NCBI RefSeq assembly: GCF_028532485.1
Contig: NZ_CP116942.1
Span: 620,001 to 684,000, forward strand
Direction: 5' to 3'
DNA length: 64,000 nt
Source: Iamia majanohamensis
GTDB lineage: Bacteria > Actinomycetota > Acidimicrobiia > Acidimicrobiales > Iamiaceae
Shown in pieces: positions 25,371-33,484 of the stretch. The notes beneath the pieces are model-generated. The model did not search any database, was not told the origin of the DNA, and saw nothing but the letters and a program-made list of their open reading frames with translations. Position 1 is the first letter of the stretch. Every line of letters starts with the position of its first letter. The position numbers and the translations under genes were made by a program.

Positions 25371-27944
25371 TCAGCCGCGGCGCATGGGCAGGCTGGCGCG
25401 CCACTCGCCGTCGAGGTCGTGGAGGGCGGCGGCCACCGCGCCGGCGGTGGGCACCAGGCCGATCTCGCCCACGCCCTTGATGCCGTAGGGGCTGTCGGGC
25501 TCGGGCTCCTCGACCAGGATCACCTCGACCGGGGGCATGTCCTTGGGCCGGATGATGCCGAGGCCCCGCAGCGTGTCGACGGTGGGCCGGCAGTCCTCGT
25601 CGGTGGGGAGGTCCTCGGTGAGGGCGTAGCCCAGGCCCATGTGCACCGAACCCTCGACCTGGCCCTCGACCAGCAGCGGGTTGATGGCCTTGCCCACATC
25701 GTGGGCCGCGACCACCTTCTCCACCGCACCGGTGTCGCGGTCCACCACCACCACCTGGGCGGCGTAGCCGAACGTGGAGTGGATGACCGGGTGCTCGACG
25801 CCCTCCTCCAGGGCGTTGGTCCAGTCGATCTCGTAGGTGCCCTCGTGGTCGACGCCGACGGCGCACCCCGCCTCGCGGGCGGCCCGGCACGCGTCCTGCA
25901 CCGCGCCGGCGCCCATGAGCGTGCCCCGGCTGCCGGTGGTCTGGCCCTTGCCCAGCTCCCGGGTGGTGTCGACCACGACCCGCACCCGCTCGGGCTCGAT
26001 GCCGAGCTCGGTGCACGCCACCTGCAGGGCGACGGTGTGGACGCCCTGGCCCATCTCGGTCCAGCAGTGGCGGACCTCGACGGTGCCGTCCTCCTCGAAG
26101 CGCACGACCGCCTTGGCCACCTCGTGGAAGCCGTTGCCCAGCCCGGAGTTCTTGAGCCCCAGGCCCACCCCCACGGCCCTGCCCCCGGCCACCGCGGCGT
26201 CGACGGCCGGTCGCACCGCGTCGAGGCAGCGCCGGGCGCCCTTGCAGCCGTCGTCGAGGACCTGGCCCGGGCCCCACACCACGCCCGGGCTGACCACGTT
26301 GCGGTCGCGGATCTCCCAGCCGCTGATGCCGACCTCGGCGGCCAGGCGGTCCATCAGCCCCTCCATGGCGAACTGGGCCTGGTTGGCGCCGAAGCCCCGG
26401 AACGCGCCGCACACCGGGTTGTTGGTGCGGACCGCGACCGACTCCACGTCGATGGCGGGGGTCACGTAGGGCCCCGAGGCGTGGCCCGCGGCCCGCTCCA
26501 GCACCTTCATGCCCACCGACGCGTAGGGCCCCGAGTCGCCGACCATGCGGAACCGGAGGCCGGTCAGGTGGCCCTCGGCGTCGCAGGCGCCCTCGGCCTC
26601 GATGTGGATGGGGTGGCGCTTGGCGTGGACGAGGATCGACTCCTCGCGGCTGAACGTGCACTTCACCGGACGCCCCAGGAGGTGGGCGGCCAGCGCGGTC
26701 TGGCCCTGGTTGGACATGTCCTCCTTGCCGCCGAAGGCGCCGCCGTTGGACACCAGCTCGACGGTGACCTGGTCGGTGCCCACCGCCAGCAGCGAGGCGA
26801 TCTGGTCCCGGTCGTCCCACACGCCCTGGCCGCCGGAGTGCACGAGGAGGTGGCCGGTGTCGGGGTCGGGGACCGCCAGGGTCGACTCCGGCTCCAGGAA
26901 GGCCTGCTCGACGCGCTGGGTCCGGAAGGTCTCCCGCACCACGTGGGCGCTCTCGGCGAAGGCGGCCTCCACGTCGCCCCGGGCGTAGGTGGTGCGCGAC
27001 AGGACGTTGCCCTCCAGGCCCCACACCGCGTGCTCGGGCGAGGCGAGGGCGGCGAAGGGGTCCGAGAACGGGGGGTGGACCTCGTAGTCCACCGCGACCA
27101 GCTCGGCCGCCCGGCGGGCGGTGGGCCGGTCGACGGCGACGACCACGGCGAGGACGTCGCCCAGGTAGGAGGTGCGCCCGCCCTCGGGGATCATCACCGG
27201 CCAGTCCTTGTGGATCAGCCCCACCCGCAGCTCGCCGGGGACGTCGGCCGCGGTGAGGACGGCCTCCACGCCGGGCACGGCGAGGGCGGCGGAGGTGTCG
27301 ATGCGCACCACGTCGGCCCGGGCGTGGTCGGCCAGGCGCACCGCAGCGTGCAGGCAGCCCTCGGGGGTCATGTCGTCGACGAAGTGCTTGTCGCCCAGGC
27401 CCAGCTCGGCCGCCTGGTAGCGAGCACCCCGCTCGCCGATGCCGGTGGGCAGGGCCACGGGGGTCTCGGCCCCGGCCGCGAGGGCCTCCACCGCATCGAG
27501 GATCTTGATGTAGCCGGTGCAGCGGCACAGGTGGCCGCCCAGGTGGCGGGCCGCGGTGTCGCGGTCGAGGGCGGAGCCCTTCTTGTCGAGCAGGGCCTTG
27601 ACCCGCACGAGGATGCCGGGCGTGCAGAACCCGCACTGGAGGGCGCCGGTGGCGGCGAAGGCGTCGGTGAGCCGGGCCCGCTCGTCGGTGGCCATCCCCT
27701 CGAGGGTCGTGACCTCCTTGCCCTCGGCCCGCTCCAGGCCGACCTGGCACGAGACCACGGCCTTGCCGTCGAGGAGCACGGTGCAGCAGCCGCACTGGCC
27801 CGACGGCGAGCAGCCGTCCTTGGGCGACAGCACGCCGAGGGCGTCGCGGAGGGCGGCGAGGAGGTGGGGCTGGGCGTCACCGACCTCGACGTCGGCACCG
27901 TTGACGCGGAACCGGTGGACGGCGGGGGCGGCGGCCTCGGACAT
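25371..27944 (-). CDS. Fused Fe-S/molybdopterin hydroxylase, selenium-dependent xanthine dehydrogenase (XdhD) type
   Basis: 857-residue fusion of two subunits. An N-terminal Fe-S part has GCSPSGQCGCC (about residues 44-54), LQCGFCTPGI and HLCRCTGY; a linker leads to Mo domains with GGAFGGKEDM, GAFRGFGANQ, TEMGQGVHT and the C-terminal YGIKGVGEIG (catalytic Glu). The order and length match the XdhD / Se-dependent xanthine dehydrogenase family; no FAD subunit (YgfM-like) is nearby, so the electron acceptor is unclear. Selenium use is not shown by the gene and no in-frame UGA is involved. The ATG at 27944 was preferred to a GTG five codons upstream because it sits 7 nt after GAACGT. Neighbours SsnA-, YgeX- and HyuA-like suggest a purine hydroxylase. 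Confidence 0.9.
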   Translation of the reverse strand: MSEAAAPAVHRFRVNGADVEVGDAQPHLLAALRDALGVLSPKDGCSPSGQCGCCTVLLDGKAVVSCQVGLERAEGKEVTTLEGMATDERARLTDAFAATGALQCGFCTPGILVRVKALLDKKGSALDRDTAARHLGGHLCRCTGYIKILDAVEALAAGAETPVALPTGIGERGARYQAAELGLGDKHFVDDMTPEGCLHAAVRLADHARADVVRIDTSAALAVPGVEAVLTAADVPGELRVGLIHKDWPVMIPEGGRTSYLGDVLAVVVAVDRPTARRAAELVAVDYEVHPPFSDPFAALASPEHAVWGLEGNVLSRTTYARGDVEAAFAESAHVVRETFRTQRVEQAFLEPESTLAVPDPDTGHLLVHSGGQGVWDDRDQIASLLAVGTDQVTVELVSNGGAFGGKEDMSNQGQTALAAHLLGRPVKCTFSREESILVHAKRHPIHIEAEGACDAEGHLTGLRFRMVGDSGPYASVGMKVLERAAGHASGPYVTPAIDVESVAVRTNNPVCGAFRGFGANQAQFAMEGLMDRLAAEVGISGWEIRDRNVVSPGVVWGPGQVLDDGCKGARRCLDAVRPAVDAAVAGGRAVGVGLGLKNSGLGNGFHEVAKAVVRFEEDGTVEVRHCWTEMGQGVHTVALQVACTELGIEPERVRVVVDTTRELGKGQTTGSRGTLMGAGAVQDACRAAREAGCAVGVDHEGTYEIDWTNALEEGVEHPVIHSTFGYAAQVVVVDRDTGAVEKVVAAHDVGKAINPLLVEGQVEGSVHMGLGYALTEDLPTDEDCRPTVDTLRGLGIIRPKDMPPVEVILVEEPEPDSPYGIKGVGEIGLVPTAGAVAAALHDLDGEWRASLPMRRG

Positions 27945-27963
27945 CGGTGCCACGTTCACGCGC

Positions 27964-27990
27964 CTTCAACAGTCTGTCAACGCAACGTGC
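27964..27990. promoter_or_regulatory. Shared control region of fused hydroxylase and ammonia-lyase genes
   Basis: The minus strand reads GTTGACAGACTGTTGAAG (27981-27964), matching the hydroxylase 1 promoter motif at 5103-5120. TTGACA is followed by a 17-bp spacer and GAACGT, then 7 nt to the ATG at 27944. The plus strand carries GTCAAC-N5-GTGCGT (27976-27992), a degenerate form of the 11-bp direct repeat found at the Rieske operons, upstream of the divergent gene at 28016. Confidence 0.5.
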
Positions 27991-28015
27991 GTTGCCATCA
28001 TGTGAAGATGGCCCC

Positions 28016-29158
28016 GTGACCAGCCCCGAGATCCTCTGGAACCCCGGCCGGGGCGCGCCGCCGCCGTCCACCTCCGACGACCTCCGCCCCCTGGAGGTGC
28101 ACCGCCGGCTCCCGGGCTACGAGGTCACCCCGCTGGTCGACGCGCCCACCCTGGCGGCCGACCTCGGGATCGGCCGCCTGTGGGTCAAGGACGAGGCCTG
28201 GCGGCTGGGGCTGCCCGCCTTCAAGATGCTGGGCGCGTCGTGGGCGTCCTACCGCTCGCTGGTCCGCCTCCTCGGCCACGAGCCGGAGTGGTCGACCACC
28301 GACGAGCTGGCCGCCGCCCTCGCCCCCCTCGGCCCGCTCACCCTGGCCACGGCGACCGACGGCAACCACGGGCGGGCGGTGGCCCGGATGGCGGCGTTGC
28401 TCGGCCTCGGCGCCCGCATCCTGGTGCCCGAGGGCACCGCGACGGCCCGGATCGACGCCATCGCTGCGGAGGGCGCCGACGTCTCGGTGGTCGACGGCAC
28501 CTACGACGACGCCGTGCGGGCCGCCGCCGCCCTGGCCGCCGACGACGTGCTCATCGTCTCGGACACGTCGTGGCCGGGCTACACCGACGTCCCGGGCTGG
28601 GTCATCGACGGCTACACCACCATCCTCGACGAGGTCGACCAGCAGCGCGTCGCGGCCGGGGCCGGGCCGGTCGACGCCGTGGTGGTGCAGATGGGCGTGG
28701 GGGCCCTGGCCGCTGCGGTGGTGGGCCACTGCCGCGACGCCGAGGGCCGGGGCCCGCTGGTCGCCGTGGTCGAGCCGCTCACGGCCGCGTGCGGGCTGCG
28801 CTCGGCCGAGGCGGGCGGGCTGGTCGACGTGCCCGGCCCGCACCGCTCGATCATGGCCGGGCTCAACTGCGGCCGGGCCTCGGAGGTGGCGTGGCCCACG
28901 ATCGCGGCGGGCACCGACGTGTTCGTCGCCGTCGACGACGCCGCCGCCGAGCGGGCCATGGTCGACCTGGCCGGCCTCGGCCTGGAGGCGGGGGAGTCGG
29001 GCGCCGCCGGCTTGGCCGGCCTCCGGGCCCTGTGCGAGGACGGGTCCGTCGACGTCCTCGGCCCCGACGCCTCGGTCCTCGTGCTGAGCACCGAGGGCCC
29101 CACCGACCCCGAGGCCTGGGTCCGCATCGTCGGCCGCCCCCCGACCGCCACGCCCTGA
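28016..29158 (+). CDS. Diaminopropionate ammonia-lyase-like PLP enzyme (YgeX-like)
   Basis: 380-residue fold-type II PLP enzyme. The PLP lysine is in LPAFKMLGASWASY (about residue 68), and ATATDGNHGRAVA is the phosphate/substrate Asn loop. IMAGLNCGRASEVAWP and the late GESGAAGLAGL are as in diaminopropionate ammonia-lyases, which release two ammonia and pyruvate from 2,3-diaminopropionate. In E. coli ygeX is in the purine-linked cluster with ssnA, hyuA and xdhD, so the divergent position to an XdhD-like gene here is telling. GTG start was chosen since upstream codons overlap the promoter. Threonine dehydratase activity cannot be excluded. Confidence 0.85.
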   Translation: MTSPEILWNPGRGAPPPSTSDDLRPLEVHRRLPGYEVTPLVDAPTLAADLGIGRLWVKDEAWRLGLPAFKMLGASWASYRSLVRLLGHEPEWSTTDELAAALAPLGPLTLATATDGNHGRAVARMAALLGLGARILVPEGTATARIDAIAAEGADVSVVDGTYDDAVRAAAALAADDVLIVSDTSWPGYTDVPGWVIDGYTTILDEVDQQRVAAGAGPVDAVVVQMGVGALAAAVVGHCRDAEGRGPLVAVVEPLTAACGLRSAEAGGLVDVPGPHRSIMAGLNCGRASEVAWPTIAAGTDVFVAVDDAAAERAMVDLAGLGLEAGESGAAGLAGLRALCEDGSVDVLGPDASVLVLSTEGPTDPEAWVRIVGRPPTATP

Positions 29159-29161
29159 CCC

Positions 29162-29280
29162 CTCGTACCGGTGAAGCCTCCCCGTCGCCCTCGGCGGGCG
29201 CCCTTCACCACTTCGAGGTCGCGCTCGTACCGGTGAAGCCTGCCCGTCGCCGGCGACGGGCTCCCTTCACCACTTCGAGG
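29162..29280. terminator. Tandem 57-bp hairpin repeats between convergent genes
   Basis: Two copies (29162-29218 and 29224-29280, period 62 bp). Each has the plan CTCGTACC-GGTGAAG-...-CTTCACC-ACTTCGAGG: an outer CTCG/CGAG pair, an inner GGTGAAG/CTTCACC stem, and in copy 2 a further CCGTCGCC/GGCGACGG stem. They separate the convergent ammonia-lyase and hydantoinase genes and most likely end transcription in both directions. Confidence 0.65.
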
Positions 29281-29283
29281 GGG

Positions 29284-30699
29284 TCAGCGGAGGAGGGAGG
29301 AGCGGTCGCGGCGGAGGTAGCGGCCGTGGCCGACGCGGCCGGTGAAGCGGTCGCCCTCGACCACGACCGTGCCCCGCGACAGCACGGTGTCGACCTTGCC
29401 GGCCACCTCGACGCCCTCCCAGGCCGAGTGGTCGGCGGCGGAGTGGTGCTTGCCCCCGATCCCGAGGCGGGTCCGCCCGGCCGGGTCCCAGACCAGGACG
29501 TCGGCGTCGGCGCCGGGGGCGAGGGTGCCCTTGCGGGGGTGGAGGCCGAAGAGGCGGGCCGGGGTGGTGCTGCACGTCTCGACCCAGCGCTCCGGGCTCA
29601 GGTGCCCGGCCACGACCCCCTGCCAGAGCAGCTCCATCCGGTGCTCCACGGCGCCGAGGCCGTTGGGGACCGCGGCGAAGTCGGCCCGGCCCTCCTTGTC
29701 CTTGCGGCAGAAGGGGCAGTGGTCGGTGCTCACGACCGCCAGGTCGTCGGTGCGGAGCCCCCGCCACAGGTCGGCCCGGTGGTCGTGGACGTCGTGGGCC
29801 GAGCGGATCGGCGGTGAGCACACGAAGGCGGCGCCCTCGTCGCCCGGCCGGGCCAGGGTGTCCTCGACGGTCAGGTAGAGGTACTGGGGACACGTCTCGG
29901 CGAAGACGTTGCGGCCGGCGTCGCGGGCGGCGGCCACCTCGGCCAGGGCCTCCGAGGCCGACATGTGGACGATGTAGAGGGGCACGTCGCCCGCCACCTC
30001 GGCCAGGGCGATGGCCCGGTGGGCGGCCTCGCCCTCCAGCACCGACGGCCGGGTCAGGGAGTGGTGCACCGGCGCACCCTCGCCGCGGGCGAGGGCCTGG
30101 GCGCGCAGCACGTCGATGGCCAGGCCGTTCTCGGCGTGGACCATGGCCATGAGCCCCAGCTCCCGGGCGGCCTGGAGGGCGCGCAGGATCTGGCCGTCGT
30201 CGCTGTAGAGGCGGCCCGGGTAGGCCATGAACAGCTTGATGCTGGTGACGCCCTCGTCGGCCAGGTCCCCGAGGGCGGCGAGGGCGGACTGGTCGACCCC
30301 GCCCACGATCTGGTGCAGCCCGTAGTCGACCGCGCACTGCCCCTCGGCCTCGGCCAGGCGGGCCTCCAGGCTGGCCCGCACGTCCTCGCCGGCCTGCTGG
30401 GTGGCGAAGTCGACGATGGTGGTGACCCCGCCCCACGCCGCCGCGGTGGTGCCGGTGGCGAAGGAGTCGGCCGAGGAGACCTCGCCCACGGGCATCTGCA
30501 TGTGGGTGTGGACGTCGACCCCGCCCGGCACGACCAGCTTCCCGGTGGCGTCGAGGACCCGGTCGGCCCCCGGCGCCGCCCCGGCCAGCACACCCGGCGC
30601 CCCGACGGCGGCGATGCGCTCGCCCTCGACCAGGACGTCGGCGGGCACCGACCCGGTGGCCTCGACCACCGTGCCTCCCGTGATCAGGGTGCGGGCCAC
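29284..30699 (-). CDS. Dihydropyrimidinase / D-hydantoinase (HyuA-like)
   Basis: 471-residue cyclic amidohydrolase that opens hydantoin or dihydropyrimidine rings. Motifs: VPGGVDVHTHMQMPVG (HxH), VTSIKLFMAYPGR (carboxylated bridging Lys, about residue 152), AMVHAENG, LYIVHMSASEAL and VVSTDHCPF (final Asp). Length is normal (460-485). GTG start preceded by GGAGGGCTGA. It belongs with the SsnA/XdhD/YgeX-like group and supplies a ring-opening step whose carbamoyl product could go to the M20 carbamoylase at the left end. A 19-codon reading frame (30759-30700) ends on the start codon and may couple translation. Confidence 0.92.
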   Translation of the reverse strand: MARTLITGGTVVEATGSVPADVLVEGERIAAVGAPGVLAGAAPGADRVLDATGKLVVPGGVDVHTHMQMPVGEVSSADSFATGTTAAAWGGVTTIVDFATQQAGEDVRASLEARLAEAEGQCAVDYGLHQIVGGVDQSALAALGDLADEGVTSIKLFMAYPGRLYSDDGQILRALQAARELGLMAMVHAENGLAIDVLRAQALARGEGAPVHHSLTRPSVLEGEAAHRAIALAEVAGDVPLYIVHMSASEALAEVAAARDAGRNVFAETCPQYLYLTVEDTLARPGDEGAAFVCSPPIRSAHDVHDHRADLWRGLRTDDLAVVSTDHCPFCRKDKEGRADFAAVPNGLGAVEHRMELLWQGVVAGHLSPERWVETCSTTPARLFGLHPRKGTLAPGADADVLVWDPAGRTRLGIGGKHHSAADHSAWEGVEVAGKVDTVLSRGTVVVEGDRFTGRVGHGRYLRRDRSSLLR

Positions 30700-30836
30700 T
30701 CAGCCCTCCCGTGCGGGCGCAGTGCCCATGGCCGCTCCTCGGTGCTCGGTCCCACCCATGGTGGCCGCTGGGGGTCACGGGCGTGCGACGGGCGCGTGAC
30801 GGCTCGGTCTCCGGAGGCGGGGCCGGGGGCGACGGG

Positions 30837-30842
30837 TAGGTT
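30837..30842 (+). promoter_or_regulatory. Leaderless -10 box (TAGGTT)
   Basis: TAGGTT, 6 nt before the GTG start of the GpgS gene. Confidence 0.5.
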
Positions 30843-30848
30843 GCCGTC

Positions 30849-31847
30849 GTGGCCGGCGAGAGCAGCGTCCCCGGGGACGGGAGCGCAGGGTCCGACGGTC
30901 GACCCGCCTCGGTCGGCACCGGCGTCCTCCGCACCTCCAGCCACCTCGACCACCCGGTGGAGGACCTCGTGGCGGCCAAGGCGGCCCAGGGCCTCACCGC
31001 CTCGCTGGTGCTCCCGGCCCGCAACGAGGAGGCCACCGTCGCCGAGGTGGTGTCCGCCTACCTGCCCCTGGTCGGCCAGGGCCTGGTCGACGAGCTGGTG
31101 GTCCTCGACTCGCTCTCCACCGACCGCACCGCAGCGCGCGCCGCGGCCGCCGGGGCCCGGGTGGTCCACGCCGCCGACGTCCGCCCCGAGCTGGAGGCGG
31201 TGCCGGGCAAGGGGGAGGCCCTCTGGCGCAGCCTGGGCGCCACCACCGGCGACCTGGTCGCGTTCTGCGACGCCGACGTGCTCGACGCCGGCCCCCACTT
31301 CGTGGCCGGCCTGCTCGGCCCGCTGCTGGCCGAGCCCGAGGTCGCGCTGGTCAAGGGCTTCTACCAGCGGCCCATCCTCGACGACGACGGCGAGCCCCGG
31401 GAGACGGGGGGTCGGGTGACCGAGCTCACCGCCCGGCCCCTGCTGAACCTCTACCGCCCCGAGCTGGGCCGCATGGTGCAGCCCCTGGCGGGGGAGTGGG
31501 CGGGGCGGCGCTCGCTGCTCGAGGCCCTGCCCTTCCCCGTGGGCTACGGCGTCGAGGTGGCGGTGCTGCTCGACGCCCACGAGCGATTGGGGCTCGGGGG
31601 CCTGGCCCAGGTCGACCTCGGCTGTCGGACCCACCGGCGCCAGTCCCAGGACGCCCTCGGCGTCATGGCCGCCCAGGTGGCCGCGGCCGCCCTCCGCCGC
31701 CTGGGCCTGGAGCCCGAGGGCCACGCCATGGTGCAGTTCTCGCCCGACGGCCACGCCCCCCGCGAGACGCCGCTCACCTTCGTCGAGCGCCCGCCGTGGG
31801 CCTCGCTCGCCCCCGTGACCGAGGCCGGCGCCGCCCTCAGCCGTTGA
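30849..31847 (+). CDS. gpgS: Glucosyl-3-phosphoglycerate synthase
   Basis: Retaining GT81 glycosyltransferase that joins glucose from a nucleotide sugar to 3-phosphoglycerate, the first step toward glucosylglycerate and methylglucose lipopolysaccharide. Markers: LVLPARNEEATVAEVV, FCDADVLDAGPHF (DxD metal motif), MVQPLAGEWAGRRSLLEALP and PVGYGVEVAVLLDA. 332 residues, with an N-terminal tail of about 30 variable residues. GTG start in a leaderless context. Its 3' end overlaps the convergent kinase gene by 11 bp. It marks the end of the catabolic island and the return to core genes. Confidence 0.92.
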   Translation: MAGESSVPGDGSAGSDGRPASVGTGVLRTSSHLDHPVEDLVAAKAAQGLTASLVLPARNEEATVAEVVSAYLPLVGQGLVDELVVLDSLSTDRTAARAAAAGARVVHAADVRPELEAVPGKGEALWRSLGATTGDLVAFCDADVLDAGPHFVAGLLGPLLAEPEVALVKGFYQRPILDDDGEPRETGGRVTELTARPLLNLYRPELGRMVQPLAGEWAGRRSLLEALPFPVGYGVEVAVLLDAHERLGLGGLAQVDLGCRTHRRQSQDALGVMAAQVAAAALRRLGLEPEGHAMVQFSPDGHAPRETPLTFVERPPWASLAPVTEAGAALSR

Positions 31848-33375
31848 GCCCGGCGTGGATGCCCTTGGTCGCCTTGTAGGTGGCCAGGAAGGCGGCGTGG
31901 AGCTCGTCGTAGGTGGCGGCCGTGGCGGGGTCGGGCGTGAACTCCCGCTCCACGCCCACCAGGCCGTCGAGCTCCTCCACCTCCCGCAGGCCCAGGGCGA
32001 CCGCCCCGACCAGGGCCGCACCCCGGGCGCCGGCGTGGAGGTGGCCCTCCACCCGCCGGATGGGCCGACCCATCACGTCGGCGTGGATCTGGCACCACAG
32101 GTCGGACCGGGCCCCGCCGCCGATCACCGCGACGGGCCCGAGCTGCGCCTTGGTGAACGACTCGACCACCTCGAGGAGCCAGCGGCTGTTGTAGGCGACG
32201 CCCTCGAGGATCGAGCGCAGCAGGTCGGCCCGGTCGTGGCCCAGGCCCAGGTTCGTCCACCCGCCGCGGATGGTGTGGTCGTCGACGGGGGTGCGCTCGC
32301 CGTTGAGCCACGGCAGGTAGATCAGCCCGTGGCTGCCGGCCGGCGCGGTGGCCGCCACCTCGTTGAGCTCGTCGAGGTCGCGGACCAGGCCCAGCCGGTC
32401 GCGGGCGTGGAGGAGGCAGGCGCCGGCCGACTCGTGCTCGTTGGCCAGGAAGTAGGTGCCCGGGAGGGCGGCCGGCAGGGCGGCCATGTTGTGGCGGAGG
32501 TCGGTGCGCTTGGCCGGCAGGTGGCAGCTGAGCCACGACGACGTGCCCAGGTAGAGGTGGGGCTCCAGCTCCCGCACCGCCCCCGAGCCCACGATGGCGG
32601 CGTGGACGTCGCCCATGGCGGTGGTCACGGGGAGGCCGGCCGCGATGCCCCAGGCCGTCGCCACCTCCTCGAGCAGCTGGCCCACCACCGAGGCCGAGGG
32701 CACCAGGGGCGGCAGCTTGGCCTTGTCGACGCCGGTCCAGGCGAGCAGCTGGGGGTCGTAGTGGATGTCGTCGCGGTCGCGGTTGTCGGTGAGCCAGTGC
32801 ATCACCGCGCAGTCGTGGGAGGTCACCGCCCGACCGGTGAGGCGCAGGTTGATGTAGTCGGCCGGCTCGAGGAAGCGCTCGGCCGCGTCGTAGACGTCGG
32901 GCCGCTGGTCCTTCAGCCAGAGGATGTGGGCGATGGAGTCCTTGCCCGAGTGGCTGGGCACGCCGCCGGTGACCCGCAGCCAGTGGGCCAGGCGTCGGGG
33001 GTCGTAGCCGAGGACGTTGACCCGCCCGCCGACGACCTCGGCGATCTGGGCCGCGCCGCGGCTGTCCATCCAGATGATGGCGTTGCCCAGCGGTCGGCCG
33101 TCGTGGTCCACCGCGACGGTGCCGGTCCACTGCGAGGTCACCGCCACCCCGACCAGCGACCGGGCCTCCTCCGGCGCCGACGCCACCAGACGGGTGACCG
33201 CGTCGCTGATGGCCCGCCACCAGTCGTGCGGGTCCTGCTCGGCCCCGTCCGGCGGCAGGAGGATGACCTCGGTGGTCTCCACCTCGTGGGCCGCGATGCG
33301 GCCCCGCAGGTCGACGAGCGCGGCCTTGGGCCCACCGGTGCCCAGGTCGATGGCGAGGATGTGCGGATCGGTCAC
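31837..33375 (-). CDS. FGGY-family carbohydrate kinase, xylulokinase-like
   Basis: 512-residue sugar kinase with an N-terminal FGGY domain (ILAIDLGTGGPKAALVD; VTSQWTGTVAVD; IIWMDSRGAAQ) and a C-terminal domain (LYLGTSSWLSCHLP; GLIYLPWLNGERTP; VIGGGARSDLWCQI). The catalytic Asp lies in TTAMGDVHAAIVGSG. Xylulokinase is the best family match; the sugar is not certain. GTG start with GGGGAG upstream and TAGGGT 27 nt before it (33403-33408), so this gene has a short leader. No sugar transporter or isomerase is adjacent. Confidence 0.85.
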   Translation of the reverse strand: MTDPHILAIDLGTGGPKAALVDLRGRIAAHEVETTEVILLPPDGAEQDPHDWWRAISDAVTRLVASAPEEARSLVGVAVTSQWTGTVAVDHDGRPLGNAIIWMDSRGAAQIAEVVGGRVNVLGYDPRRLAHWLRVTGGVPSHSGKDSIAHILWLKDQRPDVYDAAERFLEPADYINLRLTGRAVTSHDCAVMHWLTDNRDRDDIHYDPQLLAWTGVDKAKLPPLVPSASVVGQLLEEVATAWGIAAGLPVTTAMGDVHAAIVGSGAVRELEPHLYLGTSSWLSCHLPAKRTDLRHNMAALPAALPGTYFLANEHESAGACLLHARDRLGLVRDLDELNEVAATAPAGSHGLIYLPWLNGERTPVDDHTIRGGWTNLGLGHDRADLLRSILEGVAYNSRWLLEVVESFTKAQLGPVAVIGGGARSDLWCQIHADVMGRPIRRVEGHLHAGARGAALVGAVALGLREVEELDGLVGVEREFTPDPATAATYDELHAAFLATYKATKGIHAGLNG

Positions 33376-33484
33376 GTGGGTCTCCCCGGCTGGTGGCGGT
33401 CGACCCTAACGGGGGTGGTCAGGGGGCCTCGGCGGCTCCGCCGGGCGCCGGGGCGAGGGCGGCGGTGGGCGAAGATGCGGGGCG

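Noticed and set aside
24127-27795. A 1,222-codon open frame on the minus strand
   Set aside because: Only its last 366 codons match a family (SsnA-like). The rest is antisense-frame sequence of the hydroxylase gene, rich in Arg, Gly and Pro, with no domains.
25371-27944. Selenocysteine in the fused hydroxylase
   Set aside because: The family name mentions selenium, but that is a cofactor-bound atom in some members; no in-frame UGA or SECIS-like element is present.
25308-28019. A 903-codon open frame on the plus strand
   Set aside because: It is the complement of the fused molybdenum hydroxylase; Val/Gly/His-rich repeats without known motifs show it is a high-G+C shadow.
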